In this document: piece by piece, positions 9,492-20,167 of the stretch
How the letters are laid out: each line of letters starts with the position of its first letter
How positions within the stretch are numbered: the first letter of the stretch is position 1
Origin: Plantago elongata
Lineage: Eukaryota > Streptophyta > Magnoliopsida > Lamiales > Plantaginaceae
Direction of reading: 5' to 3'
DNA: 20,524 nt
Assembly (NCBI GenBank): GCA_036897095.1
Contig: JAYMSP010003241.1
Coordinates: 1-20,524 of the forward strand
The notes under the pieces: model-generated
Databases searched by the model: none
Seen by the model: only the letters and a program-made list of their open reading frames with translations
Told to the model about the DNA's origin: nothing
Made by a program: the position numbers and the translations under genes

Positions 9492-12400
9492 ATGTTAGCC
9501 TGGAATGTTAGGGGGCTAAATAAGGCTGCTAAGCATAAGGAGATTGGCTCCCGTCTCTTGATTTGAATATCATTATAGCAGGCCTTCTGGAAACTAGAGT
9601 AAAAAAGGAAAATATGAACAAGATTCGTAAATGTTTGGGTATCATATGGAACTACTTGGATAACTATGATGCTCACGTTTAGGGCGTATATGGGTGGCGT
9701 ATTTAGGTGTTGTGGGACCCTAATCGTGTTAGGGTCACTTTTATTAGATGTACGGGTCAGCTCCTACACTGTCGGTGGTATGATACGGATGGCATTGATA
9801 GAGGATTCATCACCTTCATATATGCTCATAACCAGCTTGTGGATCGGCTTCATTTTTGGCAGGACCTCCATGTGCTTGATGGGGGTATGAACGAGCCATG
9901 GTTTTGCATCGGAGACTACAACAATGTCCTTGATTATAGGGATCGCATTGGTGGAAATCCGGTTGTGGAGCATGAATTTCAAGACTTGGTGGAGCTTATG
10001 GCGGAGGTGGGACTTTGCGAGGTTCACATGACAGGGGAACAATTCACTTGGTCGAACAAGCATGAGCATGGTATCATATATTCTCGGATTGACAGGGCAC
10101 TTGGTAACACAAAGTGGTTTCAGGCAAATCCAGCTGCCGACATTGAAGTTTTAACACCAGGTATATCTGATCACTCCCCCCTCATATTACTTAATTACAT
10201 ACTTCAACGGAGTCGGTGAACCTATTTTCGATTCATCAATTGCAAAACTCGATGCTCGGACTTTTGTGATGCGGTGGCGGATTCCTGGAGAGGACGGGTA
10301 GCCAGGAATCCGCAACAGAATCTTTGGGGCAAGCTGAAAAGATTACAGCCGGTTATGAGGGGACTAAGCCGCCAACTGAGGGGTGCGGATCGGGTAAATG
10401 CGCATATGTGGGACGCTCTATAGGTTAGCCAGGAAGCTCTCTGTCTGGATAGGTTCAATCCTGATCTAATTCGTCAAGTCCGGGCATATACCATTGAACT
10501 TGAAAAGTGGATTGAAATTGAGGAACAAATTATACGTTAAAAGGCAAAGATTGATTGGATCTAACTGGGTGATGGAAATTGCTCATTTTTCCATGCACAT
10601 GTGAGGGAGAAGAACAAGAGGATTGGATTGCATAGACTAGAGGCGGAGTTGGGAAATATCCTTGAGACCCCTGCTGAGATCGAGGCGGAAATCCTCAGTT
10701 TCTACTCGGAATTGGTTGGAAACGCAACAACTCGTTGAGAAGGTATTGGCATCGAAGCTTTAAGGGCAGGCAAGCGCATGAGCTATGTTGATAGAGAGTG
10801 GTTGATTCGATCGGTCATGCCTCATGAGATTGATGCTTCCTTGAAGGATATTGGAGACCTCAAAGCTCCAAGCATTGATGGTTTTAATGCATACTTCTTC
10901 AAGCAAGCTTGGTCGACCACTGGGAGGGATGTCTATGCGGCTGTGCTCAATTTCTTCAACACATCCTCGATCTTCCCAGCACTGAATTGCACTTGATTAC
11001 CTTGATCCCGAAGACCATGCCACAACTAAGGTAAAGGATATGAAACCGATTGCGTGTTGCACAACTATTTATAAAATTATTTTAAAGATCTTGACGACTC
11101 GGTTGGGGATGGTGATTAACAGTATCGTGGATGATAGTCAACTGCTTTCTTGCCCGGAAATGTTATCCAGGACAATATCTTACTTGCATAGGAACTTGTG
11201 AAAAGGTATGGCAGGAAGGGCATCTCACCCAGATGTATGATTTAGATGGATATCCACAAGGCATATGATACAGTGGAGTGGGGAGTTGTGGAGGAAATTA
11301 TGCAAAAACTAGGACTGACAGACCATCGTGCGCTTGCTAATGGCCTGTGTGAGATCGATTTCATACACATACTCGATTAATGGTGTTCCATCATCTCTCA
11401 TGAAAGCAAAGAGGGGACTAAGACATGAAGATCCACTATCTTCCTTTTTTTTTTTTTATCGTTATGGAATACCTCCACCGAATTTTAACTTCCACCCTAA
11501 GTGTGACTCTGTATTACCAACCTATGCTTTGCAGATGACCTTATGATTTTCACACGTGGGGATGTAAGCTCGTACAATTAATGATGAGTCCATGTCGAGT
11601 ATTCTCAGAGGCTACGGGGCTAAGGGAAAATATGATGAAGATAAAGGTGTTCTATGGTGGAATACCGGTTGAAGAGAAGCAGCAAATTACGGCTCCCATG
11701 GGATTCGGCACTGGCAGCCTTCCCATACGCTACTTGGAGGTGCCTTTATCGCACCGTAGGCTGTCGGCAGCTCAAACCAGCCGCTCCTTGGGCGAATCCT
11801 GGGACGGATCTCACATTGGTCCACTCGGCTTTTGAGTCATGCAGGGCGAGATCAACTTGTCCGTCGTGTTATAACTTCAATCACTACATACTGGCTACAA
11901 GTCTTCCCATTTTCTAAGATGATCCTGGAGCATATTCAACGCATCTGTCATAGTTTCCTCTGGAGGGGCAAACATGGGAAATACTGAAAGGCTTGGATAT
12001 CTTGGGACCAAGTTTGCGCTCCTCGAAGTTGTGGAGGTTTGAACATTATATCTCTACCTGAGTGGAATAAAGAGCTCATTTGCAAACTTCTGTGGAAGAT
12101 CCAAACAAAGGCTGACTCATTGTAGGTAAGATGGATTCATAGCTAATACATCAAAACCCAATCAGTTGAGGAGTGGATGGCCCCATTATGGCATTGTAAC
12201 CATCAAGGCAATGATACAACTACGAGAGGTTGTGCATGACAAGCCAGAGTGGTTGGAACAACTCGGAGCTCCTCAATTCTCTATTTGAAAGCTGTATGGG
12301 AGTGGCAGGAAAAGGTGGTGAAGTATGATCTAGTCATTAGGAATCCAGCTAGGCCGGAGGCTAGATTTATTATGTGGATATCATTGCATAAACGGCTGGC

Positions 12401-12710
12401 TACAAAAGATCGACTGACTTGTTTTTGGGTAGAGACGGATGGCAAGTGTGCATTCTTTACTCAAGAGGAATCGATTGAGCATTTATGTGATCATGAGGGA
12501 AGTTTTGAATTGGATGCATGTGAACTTGTGGGATGGTGGCGAACTCGTGCGAAAGGTAAGGAGAGTAAGGCCTATATTTTCCGAGCAGTACTGGCCGGGA
12601 CTATTTATCACATATAGACGGCTCGAAAAAATATCCTATTCCATTAAAAGCCGTGTGTACTACTTGAAGTAATTCAAGCTATTATTGAGACTATCCGACT
12701 CCCTTGCCGA
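9492..12710 (+). pseudogene. LINE ORF2 relic (endonuclease, reverse transcriptase, zf-RVT)
   Basis: The start MLAWNVRGLNKAAKHKEI (9492 on) is the usual ORF2 opening of an AP-like endonuclease. Its conserved parts are LETRVK with Glu at 9590-9592, GDYNNV with Asp at 9914, FTWSNKHEHG, SRIDRALGN and SDHSPLIL at 10166. One frame covers 9707-10996 with stops at 10217, 10421, 10538, 10562 and 10736. Reverse-transcriptase landmarks are KAPSIDGF (10862-10885; usually KAPGIDGF), MDIHKAYDTVEW at 11246-11281 with the first catalytic Asp, and CFADD at 11525-11539 with the other two. The C-terminal zinc-binding region (12249-12617, ARPEARFIMWISLHKRLATK) continues past a stop at 12615 into ARKNILFH and IIETIRLPC. 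Catalytic residues survive, but the frame does not. Confidence 0.88.
11442..11458 (+). repeat. Poly-T run inside the LINE reverse transcriptase
   Basis: A run of T residues shortly before the FADD box coincides with loss of the frame around PLSSF. It probably grew by slippage after the element died. Confidence 0.6.
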
Positions 12711-12870
12711 CCATGAAGGCGCGTGATTTCCTATTGACTTTCATAGATATCTAGTTGTTTTGCGGAGTTTATTTGTTATTTCCTAGTTTTGGGTTGGAGT
12801 TTATCAGCCCCTAAATGTACTAACATTATTTTTGGAGTAATAAAACATGTTCTATCGTTCTAAAAAGAAA

Positions 12871-12884
12871 AATAATTACTATAG
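12871..12884 (+). repeat. Right flank of the LINE, imperfect target-site duplication
   Basis: AATAATTACTATAG equals AATAATTAATAG (7961-7972) with CT inserted. It follows directly after the A-rich LINE end, which is where a duplication is expected. Confidence 0.4.
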
Positions 12885-13769
12885 TTATCAAGTTTTGTAA
12901 ATTTAGTGAAGTTGTTGTGAACATTCAAGTTACGAATATCTCACAAAAAAAGGAATCATGAAGATATGAATCATGAAGCTATTCAATGAGCCTATCTTAA
13001 TTTAAAAAAAAAAAAATGTCATGCAAACAAGGGCTAGTCTAGGGTCCTACACCCCTAATATAAACTATACATTCAACAACTTAAGTTTGTACACATTTTC
13101 AACCTTTAATCTTCCTAATTTAATCTAGACAATTAATGATAATAATATACATTCCACACACTTATTAAAATTCCTTAATTATCCTATAATTAATTATTAT
13201 TTCTACTTTCTCTCACCTAATCTCATTCCACACAAGTGCACTTCTTGTGATTGTGAAAAATTGCAACTTATTTCTAATTATTTCAATAGTTACTTTGTTT
13301 GATATCAGGATCACAAATGAACTCATTTCTCTTTCTATATGATTCTATATAATTCATAATTTTTATTATTTATTTAATATTTTAGAAAAAATGAAAAAGG
13401 ACATACGGACTAATTACATTTATTTTCTCTATGTAATATAGTAAATTAGTAAGTCTCTATTTGAGTTGTAAATCCGCACACCAACAAAATATTTGCTAAA
13501 GTACATTTAATATAATTTTATAATATTATAATTCATCAAATATTTTTTCAATATAATTAATGATTAATTTGTATTATAAGATAACTTTAAAAGTTCAAAT
13601 AATACATTTTTCATTCAACAAAAAGGAGTGTCTACAATTTATTCTTCTACATTACACTTTTGAAGTCATAATGTTTTAGGAAAAAATAAATATTTATACA
13701 TGCTTTATGTTTTCGCTAAACAATGATTTATATTAAACTCTTTTTTATTAGATATTTTGGAGACTTCAT
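12885..13769. other. AT-rich gene-free region
   Basis: No gene was recognised. There is a short direct repeat GAATCATGAAG at 12953-12963 and 12968-12978 and an A-rich run near 13004-13016. Nothing else is assignable. Confidence 0.5.
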
Positions 13770-13785
13770 CTCATTATTATTTATT

Positions 13786-13816
<31 letters not shown>

Positions 13817-13880
13817 TCCCTTGATATTATTATTATTATAATTATAATAATAATAATTATTATTATTATTATTTTTATTG
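13770..13880. repeat. ATT/AAT microsatellite with a 32-bp perfect palindrome
   Basis: Imperfect (ATT)n runs change to (AAT)n and back. The switch creates a perfect palindrome from 13826 to 13857, centred between 13841 and 13842. Such a sequence can form a cruciform or hairpin and is prone to length change. Confidence 0.85.
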
Positions 13881-15061
13881 TTATTATTTTAGAAAAAATC
13901 AAATTCTATACCTTAGATTGAACATGACAATTTCAGTTTTGGTACGTTAAATTATGACCATCCAATTTTAGTGCCTATAATTTAGTGCTTGTCGAATTTT
14001 GTTAATTACTTGTTACTCAAACTTCTAGATACCGTTAATTTTAATCAAATGAAAAAGAATTAGCATAAATTAATTAATTTTCGATTAAAACGACCCGTGT
14101 TTCATGTTCTAGCAATACCTGTGCATGAGTTTTTTTTTCATGTGCATCTTCAAACAAGAGTTTTTTTTTCCAGTTTTATTTACTTCAATTATATTCATTT
14201 TAATTATGTTCGGACGAAAAGAAAAAATTCGGAGTCTTTTGAGGCACAATCTATTTAGGTGAATAAAAAAATTGGATAAACATTATAAGGGAGAACTACA
14301 TAAACCCCACATGTTGTTTGTACTAATTATGAATTAATACTTGGTGTTTGAACAATTACATCCAAACTCATTTTTCATCTCCACCAATAACTCTCAATGA
14401 ATTGCTTATGTAGCATCGAGATGGCTCTTATGTGACATGGGTTTATATGTAATTGTGAAACAAACACCAAAATTTAAAAATATGCTTTCTTAATGTTTTA
14501 GAAAATTTAATGTAGATTATTATAGAAGAGGGATATTTACCTAGCAACATTCATATTTTTAAAGGAAAAAATTATTTCATTAACAACATATACAAACATA
14601 TATTTAAAATTAACTATAGTGTAACATACAATACAAGGTCAAAATCAATAAAAAGGGTAAACTAATTATTTACACTTTTATTTCCAGAACTATTATAATT
14701 AATTTTATCAAATTTATATAGGTGAGCGTAACTAGTACTATAAGAATTGATTTGAGAAATTATTTTTAAGATATATTTTGGTCTCTTTTCCTAATCTTCA
14801 AATTTGACAGGACTTAGTATCATATTCTGAGAATTTGTGTATCATACCCTGAAATAAGAGGTCTGATTTTGAATTTAATATGGATGGTCCCACACAATAA
14901 TTTATGTTTTTTCTAAATAATAATGTTATATTTAATAAACCTGGGGAAAATTGAAAACATACTTTTATGTTCTTAGACGTCAGAAACATTCACATTTAGT
15001 TACTACAATCCAATTTACGCTTCCATCGTATTCAATTTAGATACTTTGTCAGTTTTAAATT
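13881..15061. other. AT-rich gene-free region
   Basis: I recognise no gene. Stretches near 13915-14030 and 14280-14470 read like degraded non-autonomous transposon DNA, but I could not identify termini. Open frames (for example 14798-14989 on the minus strand) are short and without family resemblance. Confidence 0.45.
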
Positions 15062-15331
15062 ATTACATCCTCCGATCTATTATAGAAAATTTAGAAGGTT
15101 ATTCTATGTAGTATTAAAAAAGATAATAGAATAATTATTTATATACGATATTATATTGATAAAGTCGTAAGTGGATAATAAAATAACAGAGAGATTGAAT
15201 AAAATAATAATGAAATAAGAAATAGATATAATTAAAAAATTAATTATTGGAATAAAAACTTTTCATTTATGGATTAGGAAGTTTTTCACGTAAATTTCCA
15301 ACGTAAAGTAAAAACATACGAGGGAGTACTA
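15062..15331. mobile_element. Probable Stowaway-like MITE, degraded
   Basis: The left end reads CATCCTCCGATCTATTATAG. The right end, read on the minus strand, begins GTACTCCCTCGTATG. Both resemble the plant Stowaway/Mariner terminal motif CTCCCTCCGTCCC and are imperfect inverted repeats of each other. The length (about 270 bp), AT-rich interior and flanking TA dinucleotides fit this class. The ends are diverged, so this is a moderate call. A lone fragment resembling the same end (ACGGAGTAC) occurs near 15495-15503. Confidence 0.5.
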
Positions 15332-16791
15332 CCTAAAGTTAATAGGCGTTGCATGATATCATGCTCTAAACATAGCAAATTTTAAACTAAGCACACTATT
15401 TGTCAAAATTAACATTTATGCTAATTGACTAATTCACACAAGTAATTATTAATTTGGTCAGAATTGACAATAATATTAACTGACTAATTCATATACGGAG
15501 TACTCAAATCAAATTGTAAGAGTCAAGTATTCTATATTGCAAGTGTCACAACTGAAAGGTACATATTTTTTATTTTTTATATATATATTGAATTATAACA
15601 TATGTAAAGGGGTTTAAGTTTATAGTCGAAATGATGTTATCAAAGTATCACATTATTAGTTTATATTAACATTATGAATTAACCGTTACAGCAAATAAAC
15701 TCATTTATATTTCATTAGTGGCTCTACCTTTACCAAGAATCATTATTAAGTGTTGTCATTAATTGTTAATGATATTTTGCTGCATTCATGATGAGTAATT
15801 TCTTTTATCAACTTCTCTTTATTATTTAATATATTATAAGAGTGATTAAACATTTTTTTCAGATAGATAATATTATAATTATATTAAAATAGATTAAATA
15901 TTAAAATTAATAAAATTACATTTGTAGAATTAGTTTTACAATTTATGTTTAATTAAGAGAAAAAATGAGCTGAAAATGAAATAATTTAAACATAGTTTAA
16001 GAGTGGTCTATATTTATAGATCTTAAACAAATAAAGTTGTTCATATTTTTTATTTATTTTTTTTATTTTTATTTTTAAGTTATAGTGATTTGAAAATGGA
16101 CAATTTAAATTTTACAAATAAAAAAGAATTGAACAGGATGTTGACAAGTGGCACCGATCCAATCTTACCCCTCTCATGTGCTTTTATAATGTTTGTTTGT
16201 AATATGCATTCAAAACTCATTAAAAAGGTTAATATTGTAAATTGACAACAACAAGTTGATGGTATAGATCATATTTAATGTACGATCCAGATTTAATACT
16301 ATCTAATGTAATTAAATACAACATAATCTAGTGGTTATAAATGAATATAAGGGAATGTTGAATGTCAAATAAATAGAAGGTGATAAAATGACAAACCCAT
16401 GCAAACAAATCCAAATACTTCAACTAGTATGTCAACACTATGTCAACACTCTGTCTCTCCCAGGTCTCATCCAACAAAATGATTTGTCTGTGCCCAAGCA
16501 TGATTGCTCTCATTGCTAGAAATATATTAGCTCATCCATTTACAAGATTTACATTAATATATTATTAATATAATAATATATTATGTAAACTTTATGATAT
16601 AAAATAATACAAAGTGATCATAGGAAAGACCAAATATAAAAGGACGGATTTATTTGTACCACACTTATTTACATTTTCGTGATCATTAAATCGGATCAGT
16701 TCATTTTCACAGATCAATTTACCAGCCTTGGTTACAAACTTTTCTTATATATTTAAGAAAACTTTACTTGAATGGTTGACAATATTTTCAA
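15332..16791. other. AT-rich gene-free region
   Basis: No gene was seen. A perfect 11-bp tandem duplication, TATGTCAACAC twice, lies at 16428-16449, and an AT palindrome-like patch at about 16552-16585. A less AT-rich patch at 16137-16180 resembles promoter DNA, but no gene follows it. Confidence 0.5.
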
Positions 16792-16801
16792 GATTCAATA
16801 A
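16792..16801 (-). repeat. Target-site duplication of SINE 2 (3' side)
   Basis: GATTCAATAA is repeated exactly at 16897-16906, on the other side of the SINE. Confidence 0.75.
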
Positions 16802-16896
16802 AAATAAACTATTTTTGAAACGGCAAAGGTAACTCGAACCCCCGACCTATTGGTTGGAGGTGCAGCGTCTTACCAACTGAGTTGCACTTCGTTGTC
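16802..16896 (-). mobile_element. tRNA-derived SINE (copy 2), complete-looking, about 95 bp
   Basis: On the minus strand the element starts GACAACGAAGTGCAACTC. It has an A-box-like CAACTCAGTTGGTAAGACG (16884-16866) and a B-box-like GGTTCGAGTTACC (16840-16828), then GCCGTTTCAAAAA and a short A/T-rich tail. A and B boxes are the internal RNA polymerase III promoter kept from the parental tRNA. Perfect 10-bp direct repeats flank it. It is not a functional tRNA: the acceptor stem does not close and the element continues into the GCCGTTTC tail. It shares its 3' half with 7882-7959. Confidence 0.82.
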
Positions 16897-16906
16897 GATT
16901 CAATAA
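16897..16906 (-). repeat. Target-site duplication of SINE 2 (5' side)
   Basis: GATTCAATAA is an exact copy of 16792-16801. Confidence 0.75.
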
Positions 16907-17079
16907 CATATTATTACACAAATTTCATATTCAATAACTTAATTTGAGTTAATGGTCTTAGTGGATCGGATAAGTTTCCAACTTTAACTTAATAGTATGC
17001 ATGATTATTCATTTAAGGTTTCTATTTAACTCCGTGATTTTTTTTTACTAAATAATATATAGCTAGATGAAAACATTAA

Positions 17080-18965
17080 TCTGTTACAATACACCTAGAA
17101 ATACACCTAGAAATAGTACAAGGTCTACTGACCTTAAGATCACCGTCTAGAGTACACATTAACCACGAGGGGTAAATATCCCATGTTTGTAAACAACAAA
17201 AGGAACTACACAAATCTTGTTCATTGGAGTCAGGTGACAATTGGGAACTTCCATGTTTTGCCAAAATGTTCGCTGCTGAGTTGCATTTCTGATAAATAAA
17301 AGTCGCTTAGACAATCCTAATTTCATTCAACATATCTTTAATATCTTGCACCAGATGTTTGTGCTGCCATGCTACTTAATCCTTCATGTTTAAACAAGAC
17401 AAAATGTATTGTGAGCCAGTTTGAATCACTAGTTGTTCAAGGTGAAGTCTCTTGCCAGTCTAAAACTAATTGTTAGCAAGACATGAACCCTAGAAATTGA
17501 GTTGTTGCACTAATGAAACCACCTTTACTCTTCCTAAAAATGAATCCATCTCCCGCATAACCCTTATCACTTAAGAAAGAACTATGAATGATAATTGAAA
17601 CAAAATTAAGTGGGGATCTAGGTCTAAGAGCCAAATGGTAATCTCACACTTATGGGGTGCATCAAAGCCTTCCAGATGAAGCTCTTTATTTAGGATACCT
17701 AATTTTCTCTAAGGTAAAAATATTTTAGGTTTGACATGAGAGAAAATCAACTCATTGCTAGTTTTCCAGATGAGCCAACACAAATTTACTAAGGAAAGTT
17801 GGGACAAGCAGTTAAGTTTCAAACCAAATAAGATGGAATCAAAGTAGAATTCAAGGTGACTCAAATTCAAAGGGCATAATCTGGAAAAAAAGAATGCACA
17901 AAAGGACAGAAAAAGAACAATTGAGGCAAGGTTTCAGGATCTTTATGATAGAACATGCAAACGGGATCCTGAATAACTTGCTAAGACCAAAGTCTAAACC
18001 TGGTGGGGAGTCTGTCATACAAGCAGAGCCATCAAAAGATTCTGATTCTAGGTGTAGTTTTCAATCTCCAAATGCTCTGCCAAGGCCAATGAGGTCCATA
18101 CTGAAGATCACTAGTAACCAAGTGGTGGTAAGCAGATTTAATGGTGAACATACCATTATGAGAATCCCCCCCCCCCCTATATAAGAGTATCATATGTGTT
18201 ACATTAGGGAATGGTAAATCCTAGAATTTCCATCTTCAATGCACTAGGAAGCTCAGAAGGTAGAGTGGAAAGATCCCACCTTCTATTCTGAATGCATTCA
18301 GCCACCAAAAGTTGTCCTCGGTGACATAAGCATAATCACTAAGAAATTTATTCACATGCCATTACTATGGGAAAAATGAATTTTATGTCCATTACCAAGT
18401 TGGAAGAATAAATTGGAGAGAAAGTTATGTTTCTGCTTAAGAATAGAATTAGGAAAGTATTTTGATTTGTAAACTTTGGCCCATATAGAAATAGGTTGAA
18501 AGATAAGTCTCTAGAGGTGTTTCTGGTGATAACCAGCATTCAAGTTTTTAAGATCCTTCAAACCTACAAGAGCTTTAGGCAATCAAACCACAAACCACTT
18601 AATCTTAGCTTTAGCCTTACCATGGTTAGTTCAATTTCAGAGGAATTGTCTATTGATGGAATTGATCCTCTAAAGATAAGAAGAAGGAATAGGAAAAAGA
18701 CATGGTATAGGAAGGAATTACATTTGTTACATCCTGAATAAGGGTAACCCTTCTTGCTTAAGATAATAATTTGGTATATCATATTTTGACCTTTCCTAAA
18801 ATTCTATTGATAGTAGTATTAAAGAGATCTTTTTCCTTCTTCCAAATAGGAAAGTAATTCCTAAGTACTTGTCTTTTAAATTATTGAAAGAAACCCCTAA
18901 GGCCTAGGTAATGTGATGTTTGAGGTTAACATGAGTGTTTGGTGAAAAGGTGATGGAAGACTTGT
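17080..18965 (-). pseudogene. LINE ORF2 relic with zinc-binding and RNase H-like domains
   Basis: Read on the minus strand from 18965 down, with many frame changes and stops, this encodes the later half of a plant LINE ORF2. In order: KYLGITF (about 18865), LIQDVTNVIPSYTMSF (about 18735), VGLKDLKNLNA, WAKVYKSKYFPNS (about 18484-18447), LGNGHKIHF, FTIKSAYHH (about 18150-18121), then a zf-RVT stretch with WRLKTTPRIRIF and LPQLFFFCPFVHSFF (about 18095-17890). Next come CWLIWKTSNELIFSH (about 17775-17735) and an RNase H-like part: GYAGDGFIFRKSKGGFISA (about 17560-17515), QDIKDMLNEI and ATFIYQKCNSAANILAKHG (about 17307-17250). A C-terminal RNase H distinguishes it from the LINE at 7973. The 5' part (endonuclease and RT fingers/palm) is missing, so it is 5'-truncated and dead. 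Confidence 0.82.
18166..18177. repeat. Poly-C run (C12)
   Basis: Twelve C residues (poly-G in the LINE sense) lie just before the FTIKSAYHH-coding part of the LINE relic and break its frame. Confidence 0.9.
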
Positions 18966-18999
18966 GCCAGCAAATAGATTACCCCGCAATCTATAATAT

Positions 19000-20160
19000 T
19001 GCAGAACATTGTATAAACAAATACAATTTTTTTATAGATAACATTATATAAATGTCTAAGACTATTAATAAAGTTACATTACACCCTAGGACATCACTCA
19101 TATACATAATAATATTTTACTCAAATTGTTTAGAATAATGTCAACATAGTTAAGAACATTATAGTCAAGACATTACTTATATAAATAAGAACATTACCTA
19201 GTAGTTAATAACATTACACAATTACAGAAAAGCATTTCTCAAAATCGTAATATATGGAGTTTCACACATATAAATATATAAGAACATTGTTTGGATATAA
19301 AATAGACAACATAAGTAAATACATGGACTCTTTTTATTAAATTTTAAATTTTCTCAGGTTCTTCATTTACCTCGTCAACTATGTCGTTTGTTGCATTGTT
19401 ATCTCCATCATATTTATGATGATATTCTATGTACAAAGTCCTTCTTCCTCTTTGACAATTTTATCGTTGAATTGGAATAACCTATGCGATCAGTTGATCT
19501 CAAATATGGTGTTCATGAGAACATATTATTTATAAGTTATAAATTTAATTATACAAGCACTAACTTCGAGGGTATAACTAACAACATTCATTACCCAGCC
19601 TAATAGAGAAAATAGTTATAATGTACGACATAATTAAGAAAACATTACAAGCATTTTCATGTACATTGTAGTCATGACTCATAACATTTCATACATAATT
19701 TATAATAGTGATGTCATGATACTTAACCTTGTGGTCATGTAGTTTCAGAAACATTCTAGCCACATGTTGGGAGCATTACAGATATAATTAACCTAAAACA
19801 TTTGAACAGTTCTTTACGCGATTTTTTTCATATTTGTTTCAAAATTTCAACTTTTAGTGTGAAAAAAAAATTTCTCATTCAATATTTGAATCAAAACATT
19901 GTTGAACTTACATACGAACATATTTAAGTATTTAAGTAGACCGGTGGATTAAACAACTAAATCGTAATGAAAACATCATTTTCATGCACATTCTCATGCA
20001 CTTTGTTTTTATGAACAGCGTGCATATAAGCAAAAACATTACAGAAATAAATCTAAACATATCACAAATTAGCTAGAACAATTGAAACAAAAATTACGCG
20101 ATTTTCAGATCTAAATCTAAATTTGAACTATAATTGTTAAAAAAACAAAAATTCTGATAG
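19000..20160. repeat. Region of scattered AACATTAC-type motifs, possible subterminal region of a DNA transposon
   Basis: ACATTAC or a one-base variant recurs again and again, for example near 19077, 19168, 19188, 19209, 19644, 19772 and 20036, with further ACATTAT and ACATTGTA forms. A larger direct repeat links 19774-19826 and 20037-20105: each has CATTACAGA followed 40-57 bp later by TTACGCGATTTT. No coding sequence was recognised. Dense short subterminal repeats are known in plant MULE, hAT and CACTA elements, but I found no terminal inverted repeat, so the class is open. Confidence 0.4.
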
Positions 20161-20167
20161 TGAAGGG

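Larger units (their letters stand above)
7973..12870 (+). mobile_element. Nearly full-length L1-type LINE retrotransposon, inactive
   Basis: The order is a 40-bp 5' leader, ORF1 relic (8013-9452), ORF2 relic (9492 to about 12710) with endonuclease, reverse transcriptase and zinc-binding domains, a short 3' UTR, and an A-rich end (TCTAAAAAGAAA) at about 12860-12870. No LTRs are present. Flanking AATAATTAATAG / AATAATTACTATAG words are a plausible target-site duplication. The element copied itself by target-primed reverse transcription in the past, but many in-frame stops and frameshifts in both ORFs now rule out activity. Boundaries are inferred from the flanking repeat. Confidence 0.85.

Noticed and set aside
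13770..13880. CRISPR-like or other regular spaced repeat
   Set aside because: It is a simple trinucleotide microsatellite without spacers, in a plant nuclear context.
16137..16460. Promoter of a gene in the 16-17 kb region
   Set aside because: The composition is suggestive, but no TATA-ATG-ORF arrangement or coding sequence follows on either strand.
16811..16896. Possible functional tRNA gene on the minus strand (A and B boxes present)
   Set aside because: The acceptor stem cannot be closed, the sequence continues into a shared SINE tail, and 10-bp target duplications flank it. It is a SINE.
17894..18184. 96-codon open frame on the plus strand
   Set aside because: It lies antisense to the zinc-binding part of the LINE relic, which explains the sequence better, and ends in the poly-C run.
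18348..18782. Short minus-strand open frames (63 and 72 codons) as separate genes
   Set aside because: They are pieces of the broken LINE ORF2; conserved LINE motifs run through them in shifting frames.
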